In this document: in pieces, positions 44,022 to 53,267 of the stretch
How the letters are laid out: every line of letters starts with the position of its first letter
Numbering within the stretch: the first letter of the stretch is position 1
Assembly (NCBI GenBank): GCA_049323455.1
Contig: JBMONF010000046.1
Location: 180,286 to 244,285 of the forward strand
Reading direction: 5' to 3'
Source: Hypericibacter sp049323455
GTDB taxonomy: Bacteria > Pseudomonadota > Alphaproteobacteria > Dongiales > Dongiaceae
Length of the DNA stretch: 64,000 nt
Translations under genes and position numbers: made by a program
The notes under the pieces: model-generated
The model's input: the letters and a program-made list of their open reading frames with translations, nothing else
Told to the model about the DNA's origin: nothing
The model's database searches: none

Positions 44022-45197
44022 CTACCGGCGCTCGAGAAGCGGAACCAGCGCGTCTGCGGCCCGGTCGCTGGGCCGTCCTTCGACGGCGAGGCGCGCCACG
44101 GCCGCCGCCAAGCCGGCCTTCTGTGCGGCCCTCGCCTCGGGATCGCGCAGGAGAGCGAGCGCGGCGTCGGCGAGCAGGTCGGGGCGGCAGCGCTCCTGCA
44201 GCAGCTCCGGGATCACGGCGCGGTCCAGGAGCAGGTTCGGCAGGCCGACATAGCGGACGCGGATGAGGCGCCTGGCGATGGCGGCGGAGACGGCGCCCGT
44301 GCGATAGGCCAGCACGGTCGGCGTGCCGGCGACGGCCAACTCCAGCGTGACCGTGCCCGAAGCCGCCAGCGCGACATCGGCCGTGGCGAAGGCCTCGAAC
44401 CGCCGCTCGGGCTCGTCGAGCAGGACTGGCGGCTGATGCCAGCTCGCGAGACCGGCGCGCACCAGCCCCGCGATCGTCGGCAGGGTCGGCAGGACGAAGC
44501 GGGTGCCCGGCTCGGCCTCGAGCAGGCGCTCGACGGCGCCTCGGAACACGGGAAGAAGGTGCCGGATCTCGCTCGGCCGGCTGCCGGGCAGCAGGCAGAC
44601 GAGCGGCACCTGTCCGTCGATGCCGTGCCGGCGTCGAAAGGCGCTGCCCTCCGTGCCCGATGTTGCCCTTTCCAGCGCCGGATGGCCGACATAACGGCAA
44701 TCGATCCCGGCTGCCGCGAAGATCGGCGGCTCGAAAGGCAAGATGGCGAGCAGCCGATCGACGCGCCCGACCCAATGGCGGATGCGCCCCGGTCGCCAGG
44801 CCCAGACGGCGGGCGCGACGTAGTGTGCCGTGGCGATGCCGCGGCCGCGCAACCGGTCGAGCAAGCGTCCGTTGAAGCCGGGGGAATCGATCGTCACGAC
44901 CAGATCGGGCCGCAGCCGTTCGATCGCGGCCACCGTCTCGCCGAGCCGGCGCAGGAGCCCCGGCAGGTGCGGCAGCACCTCCGCGAACCCCATCAGGGTC
45001 AGCTCTCGCATGGGAAACAGGCTGCAGAGGCCTTCCGCCGCCATCGCTTCGCCGCCGATCCCGGCAAAGGCCATGTGCTCGGCAAAGCGGCGCTTGAGGG
45101 CTGCCATGAGGGCGCCGCCGAGCCGGTCGCCGGACGGCTCGCCCGCCACCAAGAAGATCCGCACCGTGCGGCCGGCGCCGGCCGGCTCGCGCGCCAT
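44022..45197 (-). CDS. lpxB: Lipid-A-disaccharide synthase
   Basis: Glycosyltransferase family 19 enzyme joining UDP-2,3-diacylglucosamine and lipid X into the lipid A disaccharide, at the inner face of the inner membrane. About 391 residues with VAGEPSGDRLGGALM at the N-terminus, VAPAVWAWRPGRI, LPFEPPIFAAAGI, VCLLPGSRPSEI and AASGTVTLELA. The start may instead be the GTG at 45203, which would overlap the lpxI stop as GTGA. It is the last gene of fabZ-lpxA-lpxI-lpxB. Confidence 0.96.
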   Translation of the reverse strand: MAREPAGAGRTVRIFLVAGEPSGDRLGGALMAALKRRFAEHMAFAGIGGEAMAAEGLCSLFPMRELTLMGFAEVLPHLPGLLRRLGETVAAIERLRPDLVVTIDSPGFNGRLLDRLRGRGIATAHYVAPAVWAWRPGRIRHWVGRVDRLLAILPFEPPIFAAAGIDCRYVGHPALERATSGTEGSAFRRRHGIDGQVPLVCLLPGSRPSEIRHLLPVFRGAVERLLEAEPGTRFVLPTLPTIAGLVRAGLASWHQPPVLLDEPERRFEAFATADVALAASGTVTLELAVAGTPTVLAYRTGAVSAAIARRLIRVRYVGLPNLLLDRAVIPELLQERCRPDLLADAALALLRDPEARAAQKAGLAAAVARLAVEGRPSDRAADALVPLLERR

Positions 45198-45199
45198 TG

Positions 45200-46036
45200 T
45201 CACGGCGCCGCCTCCACGGCGAGCAGAAACAGGCCGGCGTCGTCGGCGGCGGCGGCCGTCGCATCGCGATCGAGAACGAGCGTGCCGCCGGCCTCCACCG
45301 CAATGCCGGCGAATCCGGCGGCCGCCGCGCGCGCCACGGTGGCGGGGCCGATCACCGGCGGATCGGCGCGGAGATCCTGCTGCGGCTTGCAAAGCTTGAT
45401 CAGCACCGGCCCGCGCCCCTCTCGGCGCAAACGGCCGCAGCGGTCGATCAGCGCATCGGTGCCCTCGGCGGCCTCGACGCCCAGCACCAGCCCGGCCTGC
45501 ACCACGACCGCATGGCCGATATCGAGCCTGCCGAGGGTGCGCGCGACGCTCACACCGAGCGCGATGTCCGCAGTTTCCTCGGGGACCGGGCGGTGGCGCC
45601 CGAGCGGGCCGGGTAGAAGCCCGCCCTCGCCCAGCAGCCTGTCCGGGGCCACCACCTCGAACCCCTCCTTCTCGAACGCGTCGATGATTGCCGCCATGAG
45701 CGCGTCGTCGCCGCTGTTGGCCTTGAGCGCGAAATCGGCCAGGAAGCGGGCCGCCCGCCAATCCGGCCGGAGCGCCCGCCAGGACGGCCGCTCCACCTTG
45801 CCGGCGAAGACCAGCTGCGCGCAGCCGGCCTCGCGCAGCAGCCGAACGATTTCGCCGGCCGCGCCGAGCCGCACGGTCCGGTGCGGCAACCCGACATAGT
45901 CGGCCGGGTCGGCATGCCCCTCGAACAGCAGGAGGAGGAAATCGCGGTCGTGGCCGCGACAGCGCTCGGCGATCCGCCGCGGCAGAGTGCCGCCACCGGC
46001 AAGGATACCGAGCTTGGGTGCGTCAGTATCGCCCAT
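45200..46036 (-). CDS. lpxI: UDP-2,3-diacylglucosamine pyrophosphatase LpxI
   Basis: Hydrolyses UDP-2,3-diacylglucosamine to lipid X. LpxI replaces LpxH in alphaproteobacteria. The 278 residues begin MGDTDAPKLGILAGGGTLPRR and include GLPHRTVRLG, VFAGKVERP, ANSGDDALMAAII, HAVVVQAGLVLGVEAAEGTD and the C-terminal VIKLCKPQQD-like and ADPPVIGPATV. The start at 46036 lies 14 bp inside the end of lpxA. Translational coupling on both sides is likely. Confidence 0.95.
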   Translation of the reverse strand: MGDTDAPKLGILAGGGTLPRRIAERCRGHDRDFLLLLFEGHADPADYVGLPHRTVRLGAAGEIVRLLREAGCAQLVFAGKVERPSWRALRPDWRAARFLADFALKANSGDDALMAAIIDAFEKEGFEVVAPDRLLGEGGLLPGPLGRHRPVPEETADIALGVSVARTLGRLDIGHAVVVQAGLVLGVEAAEGTDALIDRCGRLRREGRGPVLIKLCKPQQDLRADPPVIGPATVARAAAAGFAGIAVEAGGTLVLDRDATAAAADDAGLFLLAVEAAP

Positions 46037-46829
46037 GGCGCACGCCCGGCTTGCATAGCGAACGGGCTGCGTGGTCGCGAACGAAATCAAGCAGAGGTTG
46101 CGCCGCCGGTTCGCCCTTGTAACGGGCGACGGTCCGTTCGACCCGCTCGGCGAAGGTTCCCGGACCTTCGAACAACGACCGGTAGACGGCGCGCAGCAGG
46201 AGGATCTCCTCGCGCTCGAAACCGCGGCGTTTGAGGCCGACCAGGTTCAGACCGGAAAGATGGACAGGGTTCCCGACAGCCATGCCGTACGGGATGATGT
46301 CCTCGACGACCGGCGACAGACCCCCGATCATGACATGGGCCCCGACACGAACATGCTGGTGAACGGCCGAGAGGCCGCCGATCACGACATGATCGCCGAT
46401 CGTTACATGGCCGCCGAGCGTGGCCTGATTGGCCATGATGACCTTCGCACCGACATGGCAGTCGTGGGCGATATGAACCCCGGCCATGAAAAAACCGTCG
46501 TCGCCGATGGTGGTCCGGCCGCCGCCGGCGGCGGTGCCGCGATTCATCGTGACATGCTCGCGGATGCAACAGTTGCGTCCGATCACGAGTTCGGTGGGTT
46601 CGTTGGCATAACGCAAATGCTGCGGCGGGCCACCGATGACCGAGAAAGGATGGATGACGGTACCGGTCCCGATCCGCGTGCGACCTTCGACGACGACGTG
46701 GGCCACGAGCTCGACGCCCGAATCCAGCTCCACATCGGGTCCGACGACGCAATACGGCCCGATCTTGACCTCCGGCCCGAGCCGCGCCGACGGGGCGACG
46801 GCGGCCGTCGGATGGATGCAGGCCATCAA
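46023..46829 (-). CDS. lpxA: UDP-N-acetylglucosamine acyltransferase
   Basis: First step of lipid A synthesis, adding a 3-hydroxyacyl chain from ACP to UDP-GlcNAc. The 268-residue left-handed beta helix shows hexapeptide repeats (VGPDVELDSG, IGTGTVIHP) and the catalytic-histidine segment GVHIAHDCHVG. The C-terminal helices begin near LNLVGLKRRGFEREEI. It overlaps the fabZ stop by 4 bp (ATGA). lpxD, usually close by, is not in the window. Confidence 0.97.
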   Translation of the reverse strand: MMACIHPTAAVAPSARLGPEVKIGPYCVVGPDVELDSGVELVAHVVVEGRTRIGTGTVIHPFSVIGGPPQHLRYANEPTELVIGRNCCIREHVTMNRGTAAGGGRTTIGDDGFFMAGVHIAHDCHVGAKVIMANQATLGGHVTIGDHVVIGGLSAVHQHVRVGAHVMIGGLSPVVEDIIPYGMAVGNPVHLSGLNLVGLKRRGFEREEILLLRAVYRSLFEGPGTFAERVERTVARYKGEPAAQPLLDFVRDHAARSLCKPGVRHGRY

Positions 46830-47296
46830 TCGTCCCTGATCATCGCCGTGATCGTGGCCTCGGCGACGACATGCCCCTCGACCTTCGCTTCGCCGTAGAA
46901 CTTCCAGACGTTACCCCGATTACGGTCCTTGCGGACATGAATGCGCATTTGGTCGCCGGGCGAAACCGGCCGCCGGAAGCGAGCGCCGTCGACCGACATG
47001 AAATAGACGAGCTTTCCTTCAGCTTCCTTGCCCAGCGTATGGGCCACCAGGACGGCTGCGGTCTGGGCCATCGCCTCGATAATGAGCACGCCCGGCATCA
47101 CCGGCTGGCGAGGGAAATGGCCCTGAAAGAAAGCTTCGTTGATGGAGACGTTCTTGATGCCGACGGCGCTTTCGTCCGCCACCAGTTCCACGGCCTTGTC
47201 GATCAGGAGAAAGGGGTAACGGTGCGGGATCATTTCCATCACCCGCATCACGTCGATTGCGCTCAGCGTCGGGCTCTGAGCCACGCTCTCGCTCAT
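46826..47296 (-). CDS. fabZ: 3-hydroxyacyl-ACP dehydratase FabZ
   Basis: Hot-dog-fold dehydratase of fatty-acid elongation. The 156 residues carry the active site H60 (FQGHFPRQPVMPG) and E74 (IIEAMAQTAA). MEMIPHRYPFLLIDKAVEL is typical of FabZ. In the lipid A cluster it competes with LpxA and LpxD for 3-hydroxyacyl-ACP. The upstream gap to skp is 165 bp and contains no lpxD. Confidence 0.97.
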   Translation of the reverse strand: MSESVAQSPTLSAIDVMRVMEMIPHRYPFLLIDKAVELVADESAVGIKNVSINEAFFQGHFPRQPVMPGVLIIEAMAQTAAVLVAHTLGKEAEGKLVYFMSVDGARFRRPVSPGDQMRIHVRKDRNRGNVWKFYGEAKVEGHVVAEATITAMIRDD

Positions 47297-47461
47297 CTCT
47301 CCTCACCCCTCGACGCCGCCGCTCAGGATCCCGCCCCGCATTCCCGTTCGCCCAGCCTTGCGCGCTCGGCCGGCAGGCGCGGGGGGGACCCGCAACGCCA
47401 GCCGGCACATCATAACGCGAACCGACTGCCGCCGGAACCGGCGTGGCGGCGACGTCGATCC

Positions 47462-48061
47462 TTACTGGCCGGTAGGCTTGGGAATGGTTACCGTCGGCAG
47501 CTTGGCATTGAGCATTTTGAGCGCCTCGTCCGTGATGTCGAAGTTATTGGCGCTCAAGGGCACCATTGCCTTGTTCAGCACCAGTGTCAGGCCGCGCTGC
47601 TTGGCGATGTCCGCCAACACGCCCGCCAGGGCCTGAGTCACCTGGCCCATGCCGGCATTGAAGGCCTGTTCGAGCTGCTGCTTGAGCTTCTCGGAGTTCT
47701 GGCGCAACTGGTCGATCTGCTTTCCGAGCTGGTCGCGCCTCTGCGCATAGGCATCGGCCGCCAGAGTGGCGCGCTCCTCGGCGAGCTTCTTGTCCGCCTC
47801 GCGCAGGGTGTTCTCCTGCTGCGCCAACTGGGCCTGGTAGGCGTCGCGCTGCTTGTCGATCTGGGCGCGCACGGCCTTGGCCGCCGTCGACTCCTTGAGC
47901 ACCTGCTGGATGTCGATCACGGCGACGACCAGCGGAATCTGCTGGGTCGAAGGCTGGGCCGGCTGCGTGGTCTGGGCCGATGCCGGCGTCGCCAGCCATA
48001 ACCCCAAAAGCGGAAGCGCCAGAATAGCCTTGGCTATCCGGCGGAGCGGATGCTGTTGCAT
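47462..48061 (-). CDS. skp: Skp/OmpH-family periplasmic chaperone
   Basis: Periplasmic chaperone holding outer-membrane proteins on their way to BamA. The 199 residues have a signal peptide (1-29, ATPASA-Q), a short proline/glutamine-rich stretch, then IPLVVAVIDIQQVLKESTAAKAV, a long coiled coil (about 65-140) and a final strand region LVLNKAMVPLSANNFDITDEAL. It lies 6 bp after bamA. Confidence 0.93.
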   Translation of the reverse strand: MQQHPLRRIAKAILALPLLGLWLATPASAQTTQPAQPSTQQIPLVVAVIDIQQVLKESTAAKAVRAQIDKQRDAYQAQLAQQENTLREADKKLAEERATLAADAYAQRRDQLGKQIDQLRQNSEKLKQQLEQAFNAGMGQVTQALAGVLADIAKQRGLTLVLNKAMVPLSANNFDITDEALKMLNAKLPTVTIPKPTGQ

Positions 48062-48067
48062 GATTAC

Positions 48068-50353
48068 CTAGAATCTCGTGCCAACGCTGAACCGGAAGTA
48101 CTCTTCCTTGTCATAACTCTGCTTCTTGACCGGATAGGCCAAGTCGACCGCGATCGGGCCGAAGGGCGAGCGCCAAGTAATGCCCGAGCCCACGGAGACC
48201 CGCAAGACGTTCTCGTCGACGATGGTGCCGCTGCCCTGCGCGTCCGTGTTCCACAGGGAACCGAAATCCGAGAAGACCCGACCGCGGATTTGATACTCCT
48301 CGGGCAGGCCCAGCGGGAATGCCAACTGGACCGATCCGACATAGTAGTCGTCGCCACCCAGGAAGTCGTGGGTCGCAAGGTCGCGAGGGCCGAGACCGCC
48401 GATCTTGAAGCCGCGGAACGTGGAACCGCCCAAGGAGAAGCTGTCGATGATGCGGACGTCGTCGGCAATGCCCTGAATATGGCCGACCTGTCCCTCGAAG
48501 CTCGCGGTCACTTCGTCGGTTACCGGATAGTAGTAGCCGCCATAGAGCTCGGCCGAGACATAGCGGACATCGCCGCCGATGCCGGCCAGGTCGGTCGAAA
48601 CCTGGGCGTAGTAGCCTTCGTGCGGGTCGAACCGATTGTCGCGGCGATCGTAGATCAGGTCCTGCCCGATCATCGATTTGTATGAGATGCCCTTCTGCTC
48701 CTTGATGGCGACGGAGGCGCCCGAATCGACATCGAACACGTTGTTGCGCGAGAACTGATAACGCCAACTCTGCCGCAGATATTCGGAGATGTCGTAGCCC
48801 GCCCGCAGCCCGCCACCGAGGCGGCTCTGATTGAACGAGCTCTCCGTGCGGTTCGTTTCCGTACGGAAGGCGTCGATGCCGGCAGCGAGCGGCATGTCCA
48901 TGAAGTAGGGTTCGGTATAGCTCAGATTGACCTGCGAATTGCGCCCCGAGATGCTGAAGTCGAGGCGCAAATCCTGGCCGCGGCCCAGCAGATTGCGTTC
49001 GCGGACGTTGACTTGGCCCAACGGGCCGTCGCCCGTGGAATAGCCGATGCCGAAGGTCAGCTCGCCGGTCGACTGCTCCTCGACGTTGACATTGATGTCG
49101 ATCTTGTCGGGTTGATCGGCCGGCTTGGCCGTAATGTCCACCTTGCTGAAGAAGCCGAGATTCTGGATGCGCTGACGGGTTCGTTGCAGCTTCGCGGCGT
49201 TGAAGGCATCGCCTTCGGCGATGCGGAACTCGCGCCGGATCACCTTGTCCAGCGTGCGCACATTGCCGGTGATGTCGATGCGATTGACGAAGACCCGCGG
49301 GCCTTCCTCGACCATGTAGGTGAGGTTGATGAGTTTCTTGTCGCGGTCGCGGTCGAGCTGCGCATCGATCTTGACGAAGGCGTAGCCGAGCGTACCGATC
49401 GCGGTCGTCATTTGGTCGATCGATTTGTCGACCTTCGAGGAATCGTACCAATCGCCTTCGTCGGTCTCGAGGTATTGACGCAGCGTCTCGGGATCGAGGT
49501 CCTTGAGCGTCGACTTGATGTCGACCTTGCCCAGCCGATAGCGATCGCCTTCGTCCACCGTGAAGGTGATGAAGAACGATTTCAGGTCCGGCGACAGCTC
49601 CGCCACGGCGGAGATCACCTGGAAGTCGGCGTAGCCTTCGGACGTGTAGAATTTTCTCAGCGCATCCTGGTCTGCGGCGAGACGGTCGGGATCATAGATG
49701 TCGCTGTTGGTGAGGAAGCGATAGAACGCCGTTTCCTTGGAGAGGATTTGATCGCGCAGCTCGCTGTCGCTGAAGGCCTTGTTGCCGACGAAATCGATGC
49801 GCTGGATCGTGGTGAGATCGCCCTCGTGGATCTCGAACACGAGATTGACGCGGTTCTGATCGAGCGCGATCACCTTCGGCTCGACCGTGGCCGCGTAGCG
49901 GCCGGAGCGGCGGTAGAGCTCGAGGATGCGCTTCGTATCGGCTTGAACGCGGGTTTGCGTGTAGACCGTGCGCGGGCGCAGCTGGACCTCGTTCTGGAGC
50001 TCCTTGTCGTCGATGTGATCGTTGCCCTCGAAGGCCAGCTCGTTGATGATCGGGTTTTCCTTGACCTTCACCACCAGCGTGTTGCCGTCTCGCTGGAACG
50101 TGACGTCGGCGAAGAGGCCGGTCGCGAACAGGCTCTTGAGCGCCTTGTCGATGCGCTCGGGCTCGAACGGATCGCCGGGCGAGATCTGCATATAGGAGCG
50201 GATGGTTTCCGCTTCGATGCGCTGATTGCCCTCGACGCGAATATCCGCGATCGGCTCGCCCGTGAAAAAGTTCTGCGCATGGGCCGCAGGGATGCCGGCC
50301 ACGGCCAGTAAAAGCCCAAGCGCTAGCAGGACGACCTTGGACCAAACCTGCAC
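48068..50353 (-). CDS. bamA: Outer membrane protein assembly factor BamA
   Basis: Central component of the BAM complex, inserting beta barrels in the outer membrane. The 761 residues consist of a signal peptide (1-26, AAHA-Q), five POTRA domains (about 30-425, starting IADIRVEGNQRIEAETIRSY) and a 16-strand barrel. The barrel includes the FRGF motif (GGSTFRGFKIGGLGPRD) and ends in phenylalanine, as outer-membrane proteins do. It sits between rseP and skp, the standard order. Confidence 0.97.
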   Translation of the reverse strand: MQVWSKVVLLALGLLLAVAGIPAAHAQNFFTGEPIADIRVEGNQRIEAETIRSYMQISPGDPFEPERIDKALKSLFATGLFADVTFQRDGNTLVVKVKENPIINELAFEGNDHIDDKELQNEVQLRPRTVYTQTRVQADTKRILELYRRSGRYAATVEPKVIALDQNRVNLVFEIHEGDLTTIQRIDFVGNKAFSDSELRDQILSKETAFYRFLTNSDIYDPDRLAADQDALRKFYTSEGYADFQVISAVAELSPDLKSFFITFTVDEGDRYRLGKVDIKSTLKDLDPETLRQYLETDEGDWYDSSKVDKSIDQMTTAIGTLGYAFVKIDAQLDRDRDKKLINLTYMVEEGPRVFVNRIDITGNVRTLDKVIRREFRIAEGDAFNAAKLQRTRQRIQNLGFFSKVDITAKPADQPDKIDINVNVEEQSTGELTFGIGYSTGDGPLGQVNVRERNLLGRGQDLRLDFSISGRNSQVNLSYTEPYFMDMPLAAGIDAFRTETNRTESSFNQSRLGGGLRAGYDISEYLRQSWRYQFSRNNVFDVDSGASVAIKEQKGISYKSMIGQDLIYDRRDNRFDPHEGYYAQVSTDLAGIGGDVRYVSAELYGGYYYPVTDEVTASFEGQVGHIQGIADDVRIIDSFSLGGSTFRGFKIGGLGPRDLATHDFLGGDDYYVGSVQLAFPLGLPEEYQIRGRVFSDFGSLWNTDAQGSGTIVDENVLRVSVGSGITWRSPFGPIAVDLAYPVKKQSYDKEEYFRFSVGTRF

Positions 50354-50393
50354 GCGCGCCCCCTAAAACTCCGACCCGCCGGCACGACCCCCG

Positions 50394-51533
50394 TCAGCCG
50401 ATCAGGGTCTTGAAGAAATCCAGAACCTTCAGCGACACGAGGTCATTCCAGGTCGCAAAGACGAATAGCGTCAATACCATAGCCAATCCGATCCGCAAAC
50501 CCCATTCCTCGGCGCGCCGCGACAGCCGACGGCCGCGTGCCGCCTCGGCGGCGTAAAAGGCCAGATGACCGCCGTCGAGCATCGGCACCGGAAACAGGTT
50601 GATCAGGCCGAGATTGATCGACAGCACCGCGGTGAAGGTCACCCAGGCCGGGAATCCGAGCGTGGCGACGTCGCCCGACATCTTGGCGATTCGCAGCACG
50701 CCGCCCAATTCGTCGCTCGATCGGGTGCCGGCGATCATCTGGCCCACGGCTCTGAGGATGTTGGCGCTCACGTTGAAAGTTTCCGAAATCGCGGCTCCGG
50801 CGGCGCCCACCGGGCCGTACTGCACGGTCTGCGCGCTGCCGTCGCTCCTGATGCCCAGACGGCCGACGCGATGGACGTTGCCGAAATTGTCGGTCGTCTC
50901 CACGACTTGCGGCTGCGCCTTCAGCGTCAGGCGCTGCCCGTCGCGCTCGACGACGACGGTCAGAGGCTCGTCGAGGCCGAGCCCCACGATGGTGACGATC
51001 TGCTCGAAGCGGGTGATGGCCTGGCCGTTGAGCTCGACGATCCGGTCGCCGGGACGGATTCCCGCCGCCTCCGCCGCGCTGCCCGGCGCCACTTCGCCGA
51101 CCACGTTGGCGGATATCTGCTGCCCGTAAGTCGCGAACAGCGCCGTGAAGACCAGGGCGGCGAAGACGTAGTTTGCCGCCGGACCTGCGGCGACGATGGC
51201 GGCGCGCTTGACGACCGGCTTGTGGAAGAACGAAACCTCGCGTTCGGCGGCCGTCATGGCACGGGAGTAATCCGCCTCGGCTTCCACCTCTTCGCGGTCG
51301 CCGAACATCTTGACGTAACCGCCGAGCGGCAGCGCCGACACCTTCCAACGCGTGCCGCGAGAATCGTTAAAGCCGAACAGCTCGGGCCCGAAGCCGATCG
51401 AAAACACTTCGACACGCACGCCGGCCCAGCGCGCGACGAGGTAGTGCCCCAGCTCGTGCACGAACACCACCACCGTGAGCACCGCGACGAAGCTTACGGG
51501 GTATTGCAGAACCGGCGGCAGGAAATCGAACAT
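50394..51533 (-). CDS. rseP: RseP-type site-2 protease
   Basis: Intramembrane zinc metalloprotease of regulated proteolysis, for example of anti-sigma factors. With the start at 51533 (GAGGT upstream) it has 379 residues. The zinc site H26-E-L-G-H30 lies in the first membrane segment, a PDZ domain covers about 115-210 (GSAAEAAGIRPGDRIVELNG), and the second active-site segment is NLFPVPMLDGGH. It has one PDZ rather than the two of E. coli RseP. dxr, often directly upstream, is missing. Confidence 0.95.
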   Translation of the reverse strand: MFDFLPPVLQYPVSFVAVLTVVVFVHELGHYLVARWAGVRVEVFSIGFGPELFGFNDSRGTRWKVSALPLGGYVKMFGDREEVEAEADYSRAMTAAEREVSFFHKPVVKRAAIVAAGPAANYVFAALVFTALFATYGQQISANVVGEVAPGSAAEAAGIRPGDRIVELNGQAITRFEQIVTIVGLGLDEPLTVVVERDGQRLTLKAQPQVVETTDNFGNVHRVGRLGIRSDGSAQTVQYGPVGAAGAAISETFNVSANILRAVGQMIAGTRSSDELGGVLRIAKMSGDVATLGFPAWVTFTAVLSINLGLINLFPVPMLDGGHLAFYAAEAARGRRLSRRAEEWGLRIGLAMVLTLFVFATWNDLVSLKVLDFFKTLIG

Positions 51534-51709
51534 CGAGGCAACCTCATGAGATGGTGATCGGCAATGTCGGTCCGACAGCACTGCCGCCACCCCCGGCTCC
51601 GGCGGAGCGCAGCGACACTAGGCAAGGCGTCTCGCCCTGGCAAGGGCTTGGCAGGCACGGCTCAAGCCGAACTCGTTTTCTATCAGGTCGTTATTGGCCG
51701 GTCCTCAGT

Positions 51710-52540
51710 CTAGAGGGCTAGAGGGCTGTGCCCGACGATCAGCTCGAACCCCGCCACGGCCAAGCTCACGGCCACCAGCCCATCCACACGATCCAGCATG
51801 CCGCCGTGGCCCGGGATCAGGCCGGAGCTGTCCTTGACGCCGAAGTGGCGCTTTACCGCCGATTCGACCGCGTCGCCCGCTTGCTCCACGAGCGCCAGCG
51901 CGGCGCTCAGACCCGTCAGCAGCCAGGGATCGCTCTGGCCCTGCCAGTCTGCGGCGACATAGCCGACGATCGCGGCCGCCACGGCGCCGCCGATCAGCCC
52001 GGCCCAGGTCTTGTTGGGGCTCACCCGCGGGATCAGCTTGGGACCGCCGATCGACTTGCCTGCCACATAGGCGGCGCTATCGATCGCCCAGACCAGCACG
52101 AGCACCCACAAGACCGTGGCAAATCCGGCCTCGGGGTCTTGCAACAGCCACAACATGGCAAGGCAGGGCAATCCGACATAAGCCACGCCGGCGGCGAGCC
52201 AAAGGGCCCGGCGCGCCGTGCCGGCCGCGCCTCCGACTGCCGCGACCGCCGCGGCCCCGATCGCAAGCTCCCCGATCGCGGCAATAGGTCCGACGAGCCG
52301 CTCGACCGCCAGGGCGACCAGCACCGCCAGCATGGCGAGCCGGCCCGGCCAGCCGAACACGCCGCCGCCGGTAAGCCGGCTCCACTCCCAGCTCATGGCG
52401 GCCCCCCCGGCGGCGATCAGCAGGTCCCAATAGGGCGAGCCGAACCAGAGGGCGGCCAGCACGACCGGGATCAGGACCAGGGCGGCGACGAGACGTCGCT
52501 CCAGCGCACGCGGCCGCAGGATCGGGGAAGCGGCGCTCAC
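51710..52540 (-). CDS. cdsA: Phosphatidate cytidylyltransferase
   Basis: Makes CDP-diacylglycerol from CTP and phosphatidate in the inner membrane. About 276 residues with around eight hydrophobic segments and the CdsA signature near the end: GLIPGHGGMLDRVDGL, preceded by KTWAGLIGG. The start is a GTG at 52540 that overlaps the uppS stop as GTGA; no in-frame ATG fits. The gap to rseP (176 bp) lacks the usual dxr. Confidence 0.94.
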   Translation of the reverse strand: MSAASPILRPRALERRLVAALVLIPVVLAALWFGSPYWDLLIAAGGAAMSWEWSRLTGGGVFGWPGRLAMLAVLVALAVERLVGPIAAIGELAIGAAAVAAVGGAAGTARRALWLAAGVAYVGLPCLAMLWLLQDPEAGFATVLWVLVLVWAIDSAAYVAGKSIGGPKLIPRVSPNKTWAGLIGGAVAAAIVGYVAADWQGQSDPWLLTGLSAALALVEQAGDAVESAVKRHFGVKDSSGLIPGHGGMLDRVDGLVAVSLAVAGFELIVGHSPLAL

Positions 52541-53265
52541 GCGGTACGGCCGTAGCGCCGGTCGCGGCAGTGGAATTCCTGGATTGCGGCCGCCAGATCC
52601 TCCTTGCCGAAGTCGGGCCAGAGCTTGTCGACGAAGATCAACTCGGCATAGGCCGACTGCCAAAGGAGGAAGTTGCTGATGCGCTTCTCACCGCTGGTGC
52701 GGATGACGAGATCGGGATCCGGCATGTCGGCCGTGAAGAGATAGCGCTGCACCAAAGCCTCGTCGATCCGCTCCACCGCGATGCGCCCCGCCGCCGCATC
52801 GGCGGCGATGCGCCGGGCCGCCATGGCAATCTCCGCCCGGCCGCCATAGGACAGCGCCATGGTCAGCCGCATGCGGGAATTGGCTTTCGTCAGCGTTTCG
52901 GCCTCTTCGATCAAGCGGACGATCGGCGGGCTCAAGCGGTCGCGTTCGCCGATCACGCAAAGGCGGATGCCGTTGCGGTGCAGCTCGCCGATTTCGCGCT
53001 CGAGGTAATAGCGCAGGAGCTGCATGAGATCGCCCACCTCCGATGCCGGCCGGCTCCAGTTCTCCGAAGAGAAGCCGAACAGCGTCAGGTAGGAGACGCC
53101 GAGCTCGACCGCGCCCTGCACCGTCCGGCGCGCCGCTTCGGCGCCGCGCTGGTGGCCGACCGTGCGGGGCAGGCCGCGGGCCCGCGCCCAGCGGCCGTTG
53201 CCGTCCATGATGATGGCGACATGGACGGGCGACACGGGACCGGAGGATGCGGGCAGCGGGTCCAT
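52537..53265 (-). CDS. uppS: Undecaprenyl diphosphate synthase
   Basis: Cis-prenyltransferase producing the C55 lipid carrier for peptidoglycan and O-antigen. The 242 residues have the catalytic D21 in AIIMDGNGRWAR, LTLFGFSSENWSRP, ALSYGGRAEI and the C-terminal DPDLVIRTSGEKRISNFLLW. It starts 2 bp after the frr stop, so it is cotranscribed with pyrH-frr. Confidence 0.97.
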   Translation of the reverse strand: MDPLPASSGPVSPVHVAIIMDGNGRWARARGLPRTVGHQRGAEAARRTVQGAVELGVSYLTLFGFSSENWSRPASEVGDLMQLLRYYLEREIGELHRNGIRLCVIGERDRLSPPIVRLIEEAETLTKANSRMRLTMALSYGGRAEIAMAARRIAADAAAGRIAVERIDEALVQRYLFTADMPDPDLVIRTSGEKRISNFLLWQSAYAELIFVDKLWPDFGKEDLAAAIQEFHCRDRRYGRTA

Positions 53266-53267
53266 GC

